Assembly: GCF_900269665.1 (NCBI RefSeq)
Contig: NZ_LT985361.1
Span: 6,918,881-6,982,880, forward strand
From: Nocardia suismassiliense
GTDB taxonomy: Bacteria; Actinomycetota; Actinomycetes; Mycobacteriales; Mycobacteriaceae
DNA: 64,000 bases
Reading direction: 5' to 3'
Each line of letters begins with the position of its first letter. The first letter of the stretch is position 1. The notes beneath the pieces were generated by a model. The model had not been told where the DNA came from. It searched no databases and saw only the letters and a list, made by a program, of their open reading frames with translations. The position numbers and the translations under genes were made by a program. This document shows, piece after piece, positions 35,216 through 44,509 of the stretch.

Positions 35216-35965
35216 TCACCTACGACCCGGGTTGCGGCGATCGTTCTCCACACCCTCGGTCTCGATCCGCTCCTTACGCACCGTGTCCGAGACGGTCTGC
35301 TCGTCCTGGACCTCGTCGACGGCGAGGCGAACCCGCTCGACCGGCACAGCTTCCTTCTGCACCGTCACCCGCTCCTCGTGCAGCGTGACCTCGGCCTCCT
35401 GCTCACCGATGTCGGCGCGACCCATCTGCGACCGGTCGGTGATCGGCTCGCGCTCGATCCGGACCTCTTCGTGGGTCGTCGGCACGGTGACGGACTGCTC
35501 CTCGGTCACCACGTACTTGTGCAGACGTGCGTGGCCGACCTCTTCGTTCTGCTTGTCGACCGCCAGGCGCTCCTCGGAACGCACCATGCCCCGGTCGTCG
35601 GGGCGGCGGCCGCCGCGCATCTGCTGCTTGCCGCCCAGCTCCATGCCGGCCCGGTTCGGGTCGATGTGGTAGTGGTCGAACAGTTCGCGCTCGGCTTCGG
35701 GGCTGATCAGACCGTCGTGCTCGAGATGCGGCGCGGTCTTCACCTCCTCCTTCTCGACGCGCACCTGCAGTGCTTCCGGGTCGTGCCGCAGTTGGGCACC
35801 CGCCAGCGGGACCAGCGAATCTCCGCTGAACATCCCGGTGGTCACCGAGACCCAGGTCGGTGCGCCGGAGGTGTTGTCGACGTAGATCCGCTTGACCTTG
35901 CCGATCTTGTCGCCTTCCGGGTCATACACAGCGCTTCCGATGAGTTCTTCCAGCATTCCGGTCAT
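35216..35965 (-). CDS. PRC-barrel and DUF2382 domain stress protein
   Basis: A 249-aa protein with an N-terminal PRC-barrel (about 1-85; LIGSAVYDPEGDKIGKVKRIYVD) and a C-terminal DUF2382 region (about 140-245) made of charged repeats such as EEVRIEREPITD and HEERVTVQKEAVPVERVRL. In other bacteria such proteins relate to stress and desiccation, but the biochemical role is unknown. Its neighbour upstream is a 55-aa ORF, 36 bp away. Confidence 0.85.
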   Translation of the reverse strand: MTGMLEELIGSAVYDPEGDKIGKVKRIYVDNTSGAPTWVSVTTGMFSGDSLVPLAGAQLRHDPEALQVRVEKEEVKTAPHLEHDGLISPEAERELFDHYHIDPNRAGMELGGKQQMRGGRRPDDRGMVRSEERLAVDKQNEEVGHARLHKYVVTEEQSVTVPTTHEEVRIEREPITDRSQMGRADIGEQEAEVTLHEERVTVQKEAVPVERVRLAVDEVQDEQTVSDTVRKERIETEGVENDRRNPGRR

Positions 35966-36001
35966 GATGTGATTCCTCCGCGTACATTCGATGGAAGTGA
36001 T

Positions 36002-36169
36002 TCAGGCACTTGCCTTTTGATCGGACTGGTCGAGATCCTCGGCGATTCGCTGCGATTGCCGCGAGCGTCGGACCGGATCATCGACGTTGCCCCAGGCCAG
36101 ATATCTGCTGACATCCAGCCGTTGCGTGTCCTGGTCGATCGCGGATTTTCGGTAGGCAATATCAAGCAT
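36002..36169 (-). CDS. Small hypothetical protein upstream of the PRC-barrel gene
   Basis: A 55-aa hydrophilic protein beginning MLDIAYRKSAIDQDTQRLD. The ATG at 36169 has GGAG eight bases upstream, and the frame is open further to 36268 without a recognisable start. No family is recognised. The 36-bp distance suggests co-expression with the PRC-barrel protein. Confidence 0.5.
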   Translation of the reverse strand: MLDIAYRKSAIDQDTQRLDVSRYLAWGNVDDPVRRSRQSQRIAEDLDQSDQKASA

Positions 36170-36292
36170 CAGTCTGCTCCTGCCCTTGTAGTGAATGTTC
36201 CCGATTCCTGAGATGGAACCCGGCCGATCAGCTACATGAAGGCAACTACCCGGCACGTTCCCCACCAAACACCCCGACGGCGAAATCGGCCC

Positions 36293-36940
36293 TCAAGCGG
36301 GGGATATGTCACGGGCGAACAGTGCGGCCTGGACCCGGTTGGTGACTTCGAGGGCGGTGAGAATACGGCTGACGTGTGCCTTCACCGTGCTCTCACGCAT
36401 GCCGAGAGTCGAGGCGATGTCCGCGTTGGTCGCACCTTCGGCGAGCAACGCAAGCACGTCGCGCTCACGTGGTGTCAGCCGGTCGATGCGCTGCTGGGCC
36501 GCGGCGGCGCGTGGGCGGGCGGTGTGGTGGTAGCGGTCGATGAGCCGGCGGGCGGCCACCGGGGGCAACATCGCCGACCCGGCGGCGACCAGATGGACCG
36601 CGCGCAAGATCTCGGCGGGGTCGGTGTCCTTGAGCAGAAACCCGTCGGCACCCGCGGCGAGTGCGTTGTAGACGTATTCGTCGAGGTCGAAGGTGGTCAG
36701 TGTGATGATCTTCGGCGGATGCGGCAGGGCGCGCAGCCGGGTGATCGCGGTGATGCCGTCCATCCGGGGCATCCGCACGTCCATCAGGGCGACATCGATG
36801 CGGTGCACGGTCGCCTGCTCGATCGCCTGGAGACCCTCGGCGGCCTGCGCGACCACCTCGATATCGGGATCGGTGCCGAGCAGGTCGGACAGGCCGAGGC
36901 GGACGAGGGCGTCGTCGTCCACGATCATGGCTCGGATCAC
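36293..36940 (-). CDS. NarL/FixJ-family response regulator
   Basis: A 215-aa two-component regulator: receiver domain (1-120) with the acidic DDD pocket at 8-10, phospho-acceptor Asp54 (MDVRMP) and Lys in LLKDT; LuxR-type HTH at about 150-212 (LTPRERDVLALLAEGATNADIASTLGMRESTVKAHVSRIL). It starts within the stop of the sensor kinase (ATGA at 36937-36940), which is its evident partner. Confidence 0.93.
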   Translation of the reverse strand: MIRAMIVDDDALVRLGLSDLLGTDPDIEVVAQAAEGLQAIEQATVHRIDVALMDVRMPRMDGITAITRLRALPHPPKIITLTTFDLDEYVYNALAAGADGFLLKDTDPAEILRAVHLVAAGSAMLPPVAARRLIDRYHHTARPRAAAAQQRIDRLTPRERDVLALLAEGATNADIASTLGMRESTVKAHVSRILTALEVTNRVQAALFARDISPA

Positions 36941-38058
36941 TGGGCGGTTCCGTTCTGTGTGGGACGGGGCAGGGTTGCCGCGACGCGCCAGCCGCCCGCG
37001 CCCGCTGGGCCTGCCTCGAATTGCCCGCCGAGGGCGGCGACGCGTTCCCGCAGGCCGATCAGTCCGAAGCCGGAGGATACCACTGGATCTTCTTGTGCCC
37101 CAGTAGTATTGGTGACCGCGACCGAAGTCGCGAGGTCGGTGTACGCGACCCGGATGACGACCGCGGCGGCACCTGCGTGCTTACGGGCGTTGCTGAGTGC
37201 TTCCCGCACGATGCGGTACACGGCTAGGCGGTGAGCGAGCGGGGCCTGTTCCGGATCGCCCACGGTGCTCGACTCGACGTCCTGCCCGGCTGTGCGCGCC
37301 TGGTCCACCAGATCGTCCAGCTCTTGCAGCGTGGGTGCGAGTTCCGGTGCGGCACCGGTCTCGTGCAAGGCACCGAGGACTTCGCGAAGCTCGTTCAGTG
37401 CGGCGGTCGAGGTGCTGCGCAGCAGGCCGAGCCGTTCGACCACCGGGGCGGGCAAGGTGTCGGTGCGGGTGGCGAGTACGCCGCTGTGCAGGGCGAGCAG
37501 GCTGAGCCGGTGCGCGAGCACGTCGTGCATTTCGGCGGCGATCGCCGAGCGTTCGGCCAGCCGGGCGGCCTCCTCGCGCAGTTCCCGTTCGATGCGCAGG
37601 TGCTCGACCTGCTGGGCGAGCGCGTCGATGAGCCGCCTGCGGCTGCGCACCCACATGCCGAGGGCCACGACGAGAGCCAGCAGCAGGGCAGGGCCGAAAC
37701 CTCGGGGCTGCCAGAGGTCGAGGGTGGGGCGGATCAGCAAATTCGCCGACAACGCACCGACCACCGCAACTATCGCCGGACGCAGCCGCCCGAGCGCGGC
37801 GAGTTGGAAGGCGATCACCAGCAGCGGCAGGATCAGCCCCCAGCCTCCCGCGGCGAGCACGGCGACCACCATCGTCACCAGCGGCCAGCGGTGGCGGCCC
37901 GCGGTGGACAGACCGGCCAGCAACGCGACGAGAACCGGTAGTTCCAGCCACCTCCCGCCCACGGACACTGCGGCGTCCTGCACCGACAGCGCGGTGACCA
38001 AGCCGGTCAGCGTCGCCTCGGCCCACCACGGCCAACGAGTCGGTGTGTCTGTCTGCAC
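36937..38058 (-). CDS. Sensor histidine kinase, HisKA_3 type
   Basis: A 373-aa membrane kinase with about five hydrophobic segments (15-135), a coiled linker, the HisKA_3 dimerisation motif AIAAEMHDVLAHRLSLLALHSG with His178, and a HATPase domain (about 270-365) with N-box EALSNARKHA and G-box GFGLIGLRERVAALGG. There is no large extracellular sensor, so it belongs to the DesK-like intramembrane-sensing group. It is coupled to the response regulator. Confidence 0.92.
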   Translation of the reverse strand: MQTDTPTRWPWWAEATLTGLVTALSVQDAAVSVGGRWLELPVLVALLAGLSTAGRHRWPLVTMVVAVLAAGGWGLILPLLVIAFQLAALGRLRPAIVAVVGALSANLLIRPTLDLWQPRGFGPALLLALVVALGMWVRSRRRLIDALAQQVEHLRIERELREEAARLAERSAIAAEMHDVLAHRLSLLALHSGVLATRTDTLPAPVVERLGLLRSTSTAALNELREVLGALHETGAAPELAPTLQELDDLVDQARTAGQDVESSTVGDPEQAPLAHRLAVYRIVREALSNARKHAGAAAVVIRVAYTDLATSVAVTNTTGAQEDPVVSSGFGLIGLRERVAALGGQFEAGPAGAGGWRVAATLPRPTQNGTAQ

Positions 38059-38191
38059 TCCCCCACCGTAGAGCCGGATACCGGTCGGTTACCTCCGCCT
38101 ATCGGCCGCATCGACCCCCTACTTTCGTCGGGGTTCCGCGTCGCACAACGGCGGATTTGCGCAGGCCAGTTGCTGCATAGCGTCGAAAACC

Positions 38192-38914
38192 ATGCAGAGC
38201 CATACTATTTCGCACCGTCGAGGGTCCTCGGGGTGGATGTTCCTGCGCGAGGCCGTCCGCGATCTGCGCACCACCGGGGCGATCGCGCCGAGCAGCCGCC
38301 GCCTCGCCGCCGCGCTCACCGAACCGGTGCGCGCGCAGTCCTGGCGGCCGCTGGCGGTGCTGGAGGCCGGGGCGGGCACCGGATCGGTCACCCGCGCGCT
38401 GCTCCCGTTGATCGGGCCGGGCAGCCGGTTGGACGTGGTGGAGCCCAATCCTCGGTTCACCCAACACCTCAGGGACTTGGTCCACGACTACCCGGAGCCG
38501 GCAGGCGCCGCGTTGCACGTCCACGAAAGCTTCGTCGAACAGCTCGACACCGGATGCCGCTACGACGTGATCGTCTCCGGACTGCCGTTCACCAACTTCA
38601 CACCCACCGAGGTCGAAGGGATCATGAGCCGATACTTCGAGCTCTTGCATCCCGGCGGGACGCTGACTTTCTTCGCCTACCGCGGGACCCGCGTGGCTCG
38701 ATCGATACTGTCCTCGCGCATCGAGGCGGCGCGACATCGTCTCGTCGACGACGTACTGCACCGCTACCGCGACCGATACAGCGATGGGCGCGTGCACATT
38801 TGGGGGAATCTGCCGCCCGCCGACGTCTGGCGTCTCAGAGCTCCCGTAGCCGCCGGGGCGTCCCTCGAATCGGTGGCCTCGGGCCTCAGCGAAGCACCAA
38901 GGCGCACAACATGA
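38192..38914 (+). CDS. Class I SAM methyltransferase, phospholipid N-methyltransferase-like
   Basis: A 240-aa protein with motif I VLEAGAGTGSVTRALL (about 55-70), an acidic DVVEPNP end of beta-2, and motif IV YDVIVSGLPFTNFTP. The N-terminal FLREAVRDLRTTGAIAPSSRRLA resembles the PmtA/rRNA-dimethylase-like group that methylates phosphatidylethanolamine. The methyl acceptor is not proven. The stop overlaps the ATG of the DedA gene (ATGA), linking it to a membrane protein. Confidence 0.8.
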   Translation: MQSHTISHRRGSSGWMFLREAVRDLRTTGAIAPSSRRLAAALTEPVRAQSWRPLAVLEAGAGTGSVTRALLPLIGPGSRLDVVEPNPRFTQHLRDLVHDYPEPAGAALHVHESFVEQLDTGCRYDVIVSGLPFTNFTPTEVEGIMSRYFELLHPGGTLTFFAYRGTRVARSILSSRIEAARHRLVDDVLHRYRDRYSDGRVHIWGNLPPADVWRLRAPVAAGASLESVASGLSEAPRRTT

Positions 38915-39564
38915 CTGGTCTCGCGGATCTGCTGGATCGAATCCCCGCCCTAGCAGCCTATGGCGTCGTAGTCGCCGCCGTACTCGCCGAATCAGTGCTG
39001 CTGATAGGCGCTTTCATCCCGACTCTCACGCTTCTCTTGACCGCGGGAGCGCTGGCCAACACCGGACAGCTCGACCTGGTCATGCTGATCTTCGTTACCG
39101 CCCTCGCCGTGATGGCCGGCGATGCGCTCGGGCATCGGACCGGGCGACTGCTCGGTGATCGACTCCGGACCCATCGGCTCGGACGGCGCATACCGGAGGC
39201 GATGTGGCGGCAGACCGAACGCGCGATGGATCGGCGGGGCAGCGAAGCGATAGCACTGGGACGATTCCTGCCCGTGATCCGGACGCTGACACCGCATCTG
39301 GCGGGCGCGACGGGGTTGCCGTACCACCGCGTCGCGCCGTACAGCGCGGGCGCGGCCGTAGTGTGGGCAACAGCAGGGGCAGGGATCGGATATGCGGCCG
39401 CTACCTCCGCACAACGCCTGATCCCGCTGGCCGCTCCCGCGCTCGCCGCGGTCGCCGGCCTGATAGCGCTCGTCACCTGGCTGCGGGCGCGCCGCTCGAG
39501 GCTTACGAGCCCCCGAGTGCTGGAAACGATGATGACCGAGGAGGAACAACACCTTGCCCATTGA
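38911..39564 (+). CDS. DedA-family membrane protein
   Basis: A 217-aa SNARE-associated/DedA protein, a family now linked to lipid-carrier flippases. It has about five hydrophobic segments and the conserved core GDALGHRTGRLLGDRL, then ALGRFLPVIRTLTPHLAGATGLPYHRVAPYSAGAAVVW with the essential Arg-Pro signature. Start ATG at 38911 overlaps the previous stop. The HAD gene starts inside its 3' end, so this is a three-gene operon. Confidence 0.9.
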   Translation: MTGLADLLDRIPALAAYGVVVAAVLAESVLLIGAFIPTLTLLLTAGALANTGQLDLVMLIFVTALAVMAGDALGHRTGRLLGDRLRTHRLGRRIPEAMWRQTERAMDRRGSEAIALGRFLPVIRTLTPHLAGATGLPYHRVAPYSAGAAVVWATAGAGIGYAAATSAQRLIPLAAPALAAVAGLIALVTWLRARRSRLTSPRVLETMMTEEEQHLAH

Positions 39565-40240
39565 TGTGGCTTGCACCGCAGTGCTTTTCGATTGCGATGG
39601 CGTGCTCGTCGACTCGGTCGACAGCGGCGAGCGCGCATGGACGCGCTGGGCGCGAGAGTACGGTCTCGATCCCGCGGTGGTGCTGCCCGGTATTCACGGT
39701 CGCCGCTCGATGGAAACGGTGCGCCTGTTCCTGCCGGAGGATGCGCGGGTGGCCGGGCTGGCCCGGATCGAGGACATCGAGATCTCCGGGGCCACCGACA
39801 CCGCGGCGCTGCCCGGCGCGCGCGAACTGCTGGTAGCGATGGCGGCGGACTGGGCCATCGTGACGTCGGCGTCGGCCGCTCTCCTCGCGGCGCGGTTAGG
39901 CGCGGCCGGGATCTCCCTACCGTCCGTCACCATCACGGCCGCTGACGTCGCGGCGGGCAAACCGGCCCCGGATGGCTATCTGCTGGCCGCGCAGAAACTC
40001 GGTCGGCCGATCGAGCACTGCGTGGTCTTCGAGGACAGCGTCGCCGGGGTGGCGGCGGGGATCGCGGCCGGACCGCATTGCGTCGTCGGCGTCGGCGAGC
40101 AAGCCCTGGATGGCCCGGCCGACTTCGTCGTGCGCGACCTCTCGGGTACCAGCCGGACCGAGCACGGTTTACGCTTCGCGGAGGCTTCGATTTTGCGCTC
40201 TCCCGGCCGTGACCTCGGTCAGTGTACGGTTGTACTCTGA
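39554..40240 (+). CDS. HAD-superfamily sugar-phosphatase-like hydrolase
   Basis: A 228-aa HAD phosphatase: motif I DCDGVLVDSVDSG with nucleophile Asp13 and acid/base Asp15, a helical cap (about 20-85), motif II VTSAS, motif III Lys in AGKPAPDGYLLAA, and motif IV VFEDSVAGVAAG. This is the GPP/beta-phosphoglucomutase-like branch. The start is a TTG at 39554 with GAGGAA ahead, overlapping the DedA gene by 11 bp. Confidence 0.88.
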   Translation: MPIDVACTAVLFDCDGVLVDSVDSGERAWTRWAREYGLDPAVVLPGIHGRRSMETVRLFLPEDARVAGLARIEDIEISGATDTAALPGARELLVAMAADWAIVTSASAALLAARLGAAGISLPSVTITAADVAAGKPAPDGYLLAAQKLGRPIEHCVVFEDSVAGVAAGIAAGPHCVVGVGEQALDGPADFVVRDLSGTSRTEHGLRFAEASILRSPGRDLGQCTVVL

Positions 40241-40352
40241 TCTTGCGCGGAGCGTTCCGGATAGCGGCAGTCAGGAAGGGATGGTCGATCTATGTACACA
40301 TGTTTTTCGGCACACACTTATTCACTCGATCTCACGTGACGGTCGGTGCCTG

Positions 40353-40547
40353 ATGGAAAATGAACTCGCCCAAGAACTCGCGGCCGCCGCACGCCGCCAC
40401 GGTGGCGCGATCGCCGGCATCGTCGGCGGCGCCGCCCGCAAAGCCTCCTGGGAGGTGCTCGACCTGGTGGCCGAGGGCCGTGAACTGGTGAACGCCGCGC
40501 TGCGCGCCAGGGCCGAAGAACTACGCCGCCGAGACCAACTGCGCTGA
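40353..40547 (+). CDS. Small hypothetical helical protein
   Basis: A 64-aa basic, Ala/Arg-rich protein (MENELAQELAAAARRHGGAIAGIVGG at the start, RARAEELRRRDQLR at the end) predicted as one or two amphipathic helices. The ATG at 40353 has no strong ribosome site. No family recognised. The 112 bases upstream hold no gene. Confidence 0.5.
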   Translation: MENELAQELAAAARRHGGAIAGIVGGAARKASWEVLDLVAEGRELVNAALRARAEELRRRDQLR

Positions 40548-40748
40548 ATCCGGGCTGGTAGCGCACCATTCGCCGACGGCGGGTGTCAGACGTGCAGTCC
40601 GTGCTGCGGCGAATGTCCACTTCAGCGGCGGAAACGGATGCCTACCTCACAGGTAAGCATCCTGCGACCGTCCGGGCCTGCAAGATGCGCTGCCCTGTCA
40701 GCTATTCGGTGGATACCCGGATGGCCGCCGAGACGCGACGATGACGGG

Positions 40749-41459
40749 ATGATCGATCCGTCGCCGCTTGCTCGCCCGCCGGAGTACTCGGGCGCGCGGC
40801 GTCCGACCCTGCCACCGCAGGGTGACCCCCTTTCCTACCTGGCGACCCAGTACCTCGGCCCGCCGTTCCCGGCGCCGCACCGTTCGGCCCCGCCGCATCC
40901 ACCTGCGCGCAACGCCACACCTGCCTACCTTTCGGCCCAATACCTAGGTCCCCCATACCCCGCACCGCGGCACACGACCACGCCGCTGAACGGAACCGCC
41001 AAGACCGCAGCGGTTTTCGCGCTGCTCGGCACAGTCCCCCACCTCATCGGCGGATCCAGCAATCTGATTTCCGTGGCCGCACTCGACGCCGATAGCGGCG
41101 GACCGAAAACCCTGAACTACACCGGCTGGTACAGCGAATACCTCGTCGGCTCCGGCATCGCGCAAGTAGTCGCCGCCGCCCTGCTCGGTGTAGGAGCCGT
41201 CTTCCTGCTGCGCCGCCGCTTCGCCGGCCGCGCCCTGATCACCCTCGGCTGCCTGACAGTAATCGCCCTCGGCATCCTGTCCTTCTTCGCCATCCGCGCC
41301 CGCAACGCAGTCCTGTACCGCGATATGGCCGCAGACAACGCCGACTCCCTAGCCGCAATCGCAGGCGGAATATCCCTGGGACTGCTCGTCTTCCCAGTCC
41401 TCACCCTCCTACTGGCCTGCGCCACCTCGACCACCCAGTGGCTCCAGCACCGGACGTAG
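40749..41459 (+). CDS. Proline-rich membrane protein
   Basis: A 236-aa protein with a proline-rich N-terminus that contains two copies of YL-x-x-QYLGPP-[FY]-PAP (about 33-46 and 60-73), followed by about four hydrophobic segments (85-100, 130-155, 165-185, 205-225). The ATG at 40749 is chosen; the open frame back to 40638 has no start signal. I recognise no named family; Nocardia genomes carry many proteins of this plan. Confidence 0.7.
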   Translation: MIDPSPLARPPEYSGARRPTLPPQGDPLSYLATQYLGPPFPAPHRSAPPHPPARNATPAYLSAQYLGPPYPAPRHTTTPLNGTAKTAAVFALLGTVPHLIGGSSNLISVAALDADSGGPKTLNYTGWYSEYLVGSGIAQVVAAALLGVGAVFLLRRRFAGRALITLGCLTVIALGILSFFAIRARNAVLYRDMAADNADSLAAIAGGISLGLLVFPVLTLLLACATSTTQWLQHRT

Positions 41460-41507
41460 CAGTGCGTCTCCAACCCGTCCGAACCGCACCGCCGAACGGA
41501 AAACACC

Positions 41508-42437
41508 ATGCACGACCAGACCTCGATCAGGCTCATGCCCGGCGAAACGCTGCGGCTGTCGACCCACTTCAGCCCGCACTTGATTTTGAGTCATCTGAAG
41601 GTCGGCTTGGTGGTGACCGATCGCCGGGTGGTGGTGCACAGGCCGAACACCATTTTCGCGGTGATTCCGCACGGCAGTCTGGAGCAGGCGACACCACTCG
41701 GCAAAGTGAGCGAGATCGCCGTCGGTGAGGCGGTGTCCACCCGGCATCTCGTCTACGGGGCCGGGTCTCTGCTGGTCGCGTTGCTGGCGCTGTTCAGTGC
41801 GCCGGCCATATCCGGTGTGACCGGCTTTGTGCTCGGCCTCGCGCTGCTGGGTGTGTCCGCATATTTCTTCTCGACGGCGAGACAGTTCGGAATCTGGGTC
41901 CGCAATCAGGGCGGAGGCGTGCTTCGCGCACCCGCAGGTCATCATGAACGGCGCCTGATCAACGCCGCACAAAACTGTCTCGAGACACTGATCTTCGGCA
42001 ACGACGTAGCCGAAAGTACGTCAGCGACAACGGGTTACGGCTTTCCCGTGCCGACCGTCCCAGGCACACCGAACACGCAGCGAAGCCACACCGGGCACAC
42101 CCCGTCGAATACCCAATTCGGTCACACCGCACCACATCCGCAGGCCCGCCAGGGCGCAGCAAGCACGCCGACCAGTCGCACCGAGTACGCGGCACCTAAC
42201 GCACAGTCCAGCTACACCGAATACGCTGCGGGCACCTCCGCGCTCGACGCCCGACCGGACGGCGCCCGCGCCGCAGACCCGCAGACCACACCGGCCGCAC
42301 TGTACGAAATCGCCCAGCGCTGGCCGCAATTGCGCGCACGGATCGCGACGAACCCGGCCGCCGACCCGGACTTGCTGAATTGGCTCGGCGAACTCGGCGA
42401 TCCCGAGGTGGACAGGGCGCTGGCCAGCCGAATGTAG
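41508..42437 (+). CDS. Membrane protein with PH-like N-terminus and LRV-like C-terminus
   Basis: A 309-aa protein. Residues 1-75 resemble a bacterial PH-like fold (LKVGLVVTDRRVVVHRPNTIFAVIP); two hydrophobic segments follow (about 85-125). A Thr/Ser/Pro-rich low-complexity linker spans about 170-265. The end (ARIATNPAADPDLLNWLGELGDPEVDRALASR) looks like one leucine-rich-repeat-variant unit. No catalytic motif; function unknown. It is convergent with pspM. Confidence 0.65.
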   Translation: MHDQTSIRLMPGETLRLSTHFSPHLILSHLKVGLVVTDRRVVVHRPNTIFAVIPHGSLEQATPLGKVSEIAVGEAVSTRHLVYGAGSLLVALLALFSAPAISGVTGFVLGLALLGVSAYFFSTARQFGIWVRNQGGGVLRAPAGHHERRLINAAQNCLETLIFGNDVAESTSATTGYGFPVPTVPGTPNTQRSHTGHTPSNTQFGHTAPHPQARQGAASTPTSRTEYAAPNAQSSYTEYAAGTSALDARPDGARAADPQTTPAALYEIAQRWPQLRARIATNPAADPDLLNWLGELGDPEVDRALASRM

Positions 42438-42466
42438 CTGAAAACGGACGCCCAGCAGCGCAGCGC

Positions 42467-43342
42467 TCAGAGTTGGCCGGGGCGGGAGATCGGGACCTGT
42501 TGGTCGGCGACTTCGGTGAGGGCTTGGGCCCAGCCGTCCAGGCGGTCGGCGGCGTGGCGCAGGTCGGCGACGATGGTGTCGAAATTGTGGCGCATGACGG
42601 CGCTTTCGGGGACGGCGAGGATGCGGCCTGCGGCGGCGACTACCTGTTCGTATTCGGTGACGCCGGTGTCGAGGCGGTCGAGGGCGAATTGCAGGTTGCC
42701 GGTGAGGGCTACCGAGGCGGGGGAATCGGCGCGGCCCATGGCGCCGAGGGCCTGCTCCATGGCGGTCACGTCGGCGGCGAGGGCGTGCAGGGCGGCGGAG
42801 CCGGAGGCCGCGGTTTCGAGCATGTCGGTGAGTTCGTCGTCGGGCAATCGGTTGCCGCGGGCGATCTGGGTGCCGAGTCCGTGCAGCGCGCGTTCGGCGC
42901 GGACCAGTGTGGCGATGGGTCCGCGGGCCCGCGACCACAGCGGTGGCTGTTTGCGCGGGACGAAGGTGGGCTGCGGCAGGGGTGATTTGCGCAGTCGCAG
43001 GTAGCGGCGGGCGCTCAGTGCGGTGCCGGTGACGAGCGCGACCGCGCCGCCGCCGAGCACGACGACGATCCAGGCGGGCGCGGAGATGACCACCAGCCCA
43101 ACGGCTCCCGCGGTGGTGAGGCCGGAGGCGGTGCCGAGCTGGAAACTGCGGCGGCGGGCGCGGCGGCGACGGCGCAGTTCACGCTCGCGCGGATCGGCCC
43201 AGCGACGCACCGCGACCAGGGCGCTCTCGCCGACCTCGCGCAGACTGTCGGGCAGGCTTCCCGGTTGCGGAGCGAGCGCGGCCTGCGCCCGGATGATCGC
43301 CGCGTCGCGCTTGCGGCCCGGAAGCGCCTTGTCCCGAGTCAT
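42467..43342 (-). CDS. pspM: Phage-shock envelope stress protein PspM
   Basis: A 291-aa protein with two adjacent hydrophobic segments (about 72-110), a basic N-terminus and a long helical cytoplasmic C-terminus. Position directly after pspA and clgR and the two-helix hairpin match Rv2743c (PspM) of the mycobacterial Psp system, which works with PspA and ClgR in membrane stress. Identity rests mainly on gene order and topology. It lies 136 bp downstream of pspA. Confidence 0.78.
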   Translation of the reverse strand: MTRDKALPGRKRDAAIIRAQAALAPQPGSLPDSLREVGESALVAVRRWADPRERELRRRRRARRRSFQLGTASGLTTAGAVGLVVISAPAWIVVVLGGGAVALVTGTALSARRYLRLRKSPLPQPTFVPRKQPPLWSRARGPIATLVRAERALHGLGTQIARGNRLPDDELTDMLETAASGSAALHALAADVTAMEQALGAMGRADSPASVALTGNLQFALDRLDTGVTEYEQVVAAAGRILAVPESAVMRHNFDTIVADLRHAADRLDGWAQALTEVADQQVPISRPGQL

Positions 43343-43478
43343 GCCATCTCTCCCACTGGTAGCGCGGATCGGACCAGCACGGTCCCGGCGCGGCCGACGG
43401 CCGGCCCGCCGGGTGCCCGTGCTGTGTTCGCCAGTGTTCCAGTGACCACCGACAAAGTCCTCGCCGAGCGTCGAACCG

Positions 43479-44309
43479 TTACTGCTGTGCGGCCTGGCCC
43501 TTGTTCATCTGCGGCTGGGCCGGGTTCGCCTGCGCCGGTGCGGGATTGACGGCCGGCTGGGCCGCGCCACCCGCGGGCAGCTGATCGCCGCGCATCGACG
43601 CGCGGATCTGCTCGAGCTTGCTGTGCCCGGCCATCTGGATGCTGGCCTGCTGTACCTCCAGCATGCGGCCCTGCACCGTGTTCTGCGCGAGCTCGGCGGA
43701 GCCGAGGGCATTGGCGTAGCGGCGCTCGATCTTCTCGCGCACCGCGTCCAGGCTCGGCGTGGTGCCGGGCGCCGACAGCGTCGAATCCATCTGCTGCAGC
43801 GACGCGGAAACCTGCTCCTGCATCTTCGCCTGCTCCAGCTGGCTGAGCAGCTTGGTGCGCTCGGCGACCTTCTGCTGCAACAGCATCGCGTTCTGCTCGA
43901 CGGCCTTCTTGGCCTGCGTGGCCGCCTGCAGCGACTGGTCGTGCAGCACCTTCAGGTCTTCCACCGACTGCTCGGCGGTGACCAGCTGGGCGGCGAACGC
44001 CTCGGCGGCGTTGGTGTACTGGATCGCCTTCTCGGTGTCGCCCGCGGCGCTGGCCTGGTCGGCGAGCGTGACCGCCTGGCGTGCGTTGGCGTTGAGCTTC
44101 TCGACCTCGTCGAGCTGCCGGTTCAGTTTCATCTCCAGCTGGCGCTGGTTGCCGATGACCGACGCGGCCTGCTGCGAGAGGGCCTGATGCTGGCGCTGAG
44201 CTTCCTCGATAGCCTGCTGAATCTGGACCTTCGGATCCGCGTGCTCTTCGATCTTCGAATCGAAGAGGGCCATCAGGTATTTCCAGGCCTTGACGAACGG
44301 ATTAGCCAT
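43479..44309 (-). CDS. pspA: PspA/IM30-family protein (35 kDa antigen type)
   Basis: A 276-aa coiled-coil ESCRT-III-like protein that binds and stabilises the inner membrane and, in mycobacteria, restrains ClgR. It begins MANPFVKAWKYLMALFDSKIEEHADPKVQIQQAIEEAQRQ, the standard PspA start with an amphipathic helix, and continues as heptads to about 220. The Pro/Ala/Gln tail (240-276) is typical of the 35 kDa antigen Rv2744c. The ATG at 44309 is clear. Lies between clgR and pspM, as in mycobacteria. Confidence 0.93.
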   Translation of the reverse strand: MANPFVKAWKYLMALFDSKIEEHADPKVQIQQAIEEAQRQHQALSQQAASVIGNQRQLEMKLNRQLDEVEKLNANARQAVTLADQASAAGDTEKAIQYTNAAEAFAAQLVTAEQSVEDLKVLHDQSLQAATQAKKAVEQNAMLLQQKVAERTKLLSQLEQAKMQEQVSASLQQMDSTLSAPGTTPSLDAVREKIERRYANALGSAELAQNTVQGRMLEVQQASIQMAGHSKLEQIRASMRGDQLPAGGAAQPAVNPAPAQANPAQPQMNKGQAAQQ

Positions 44310-44509
44310 CGATTGATCCCGCCTCCATCTGACGTGCCGCGCCCTCGACGCGGCTCCGGTGCGCGACCGTCACGCACTCGATATATGCCTATCCTCCACC
44401 ATGCGGCCGCTGCGCCGGGTATACCCGGCCCAACCGACGCCTAGTGAGAATCTATCCGCTTTCGGCGCCGGTCCGCAGTGTTGCCGCGGCGGCCACCTGT
44501 CGCTGGGTG

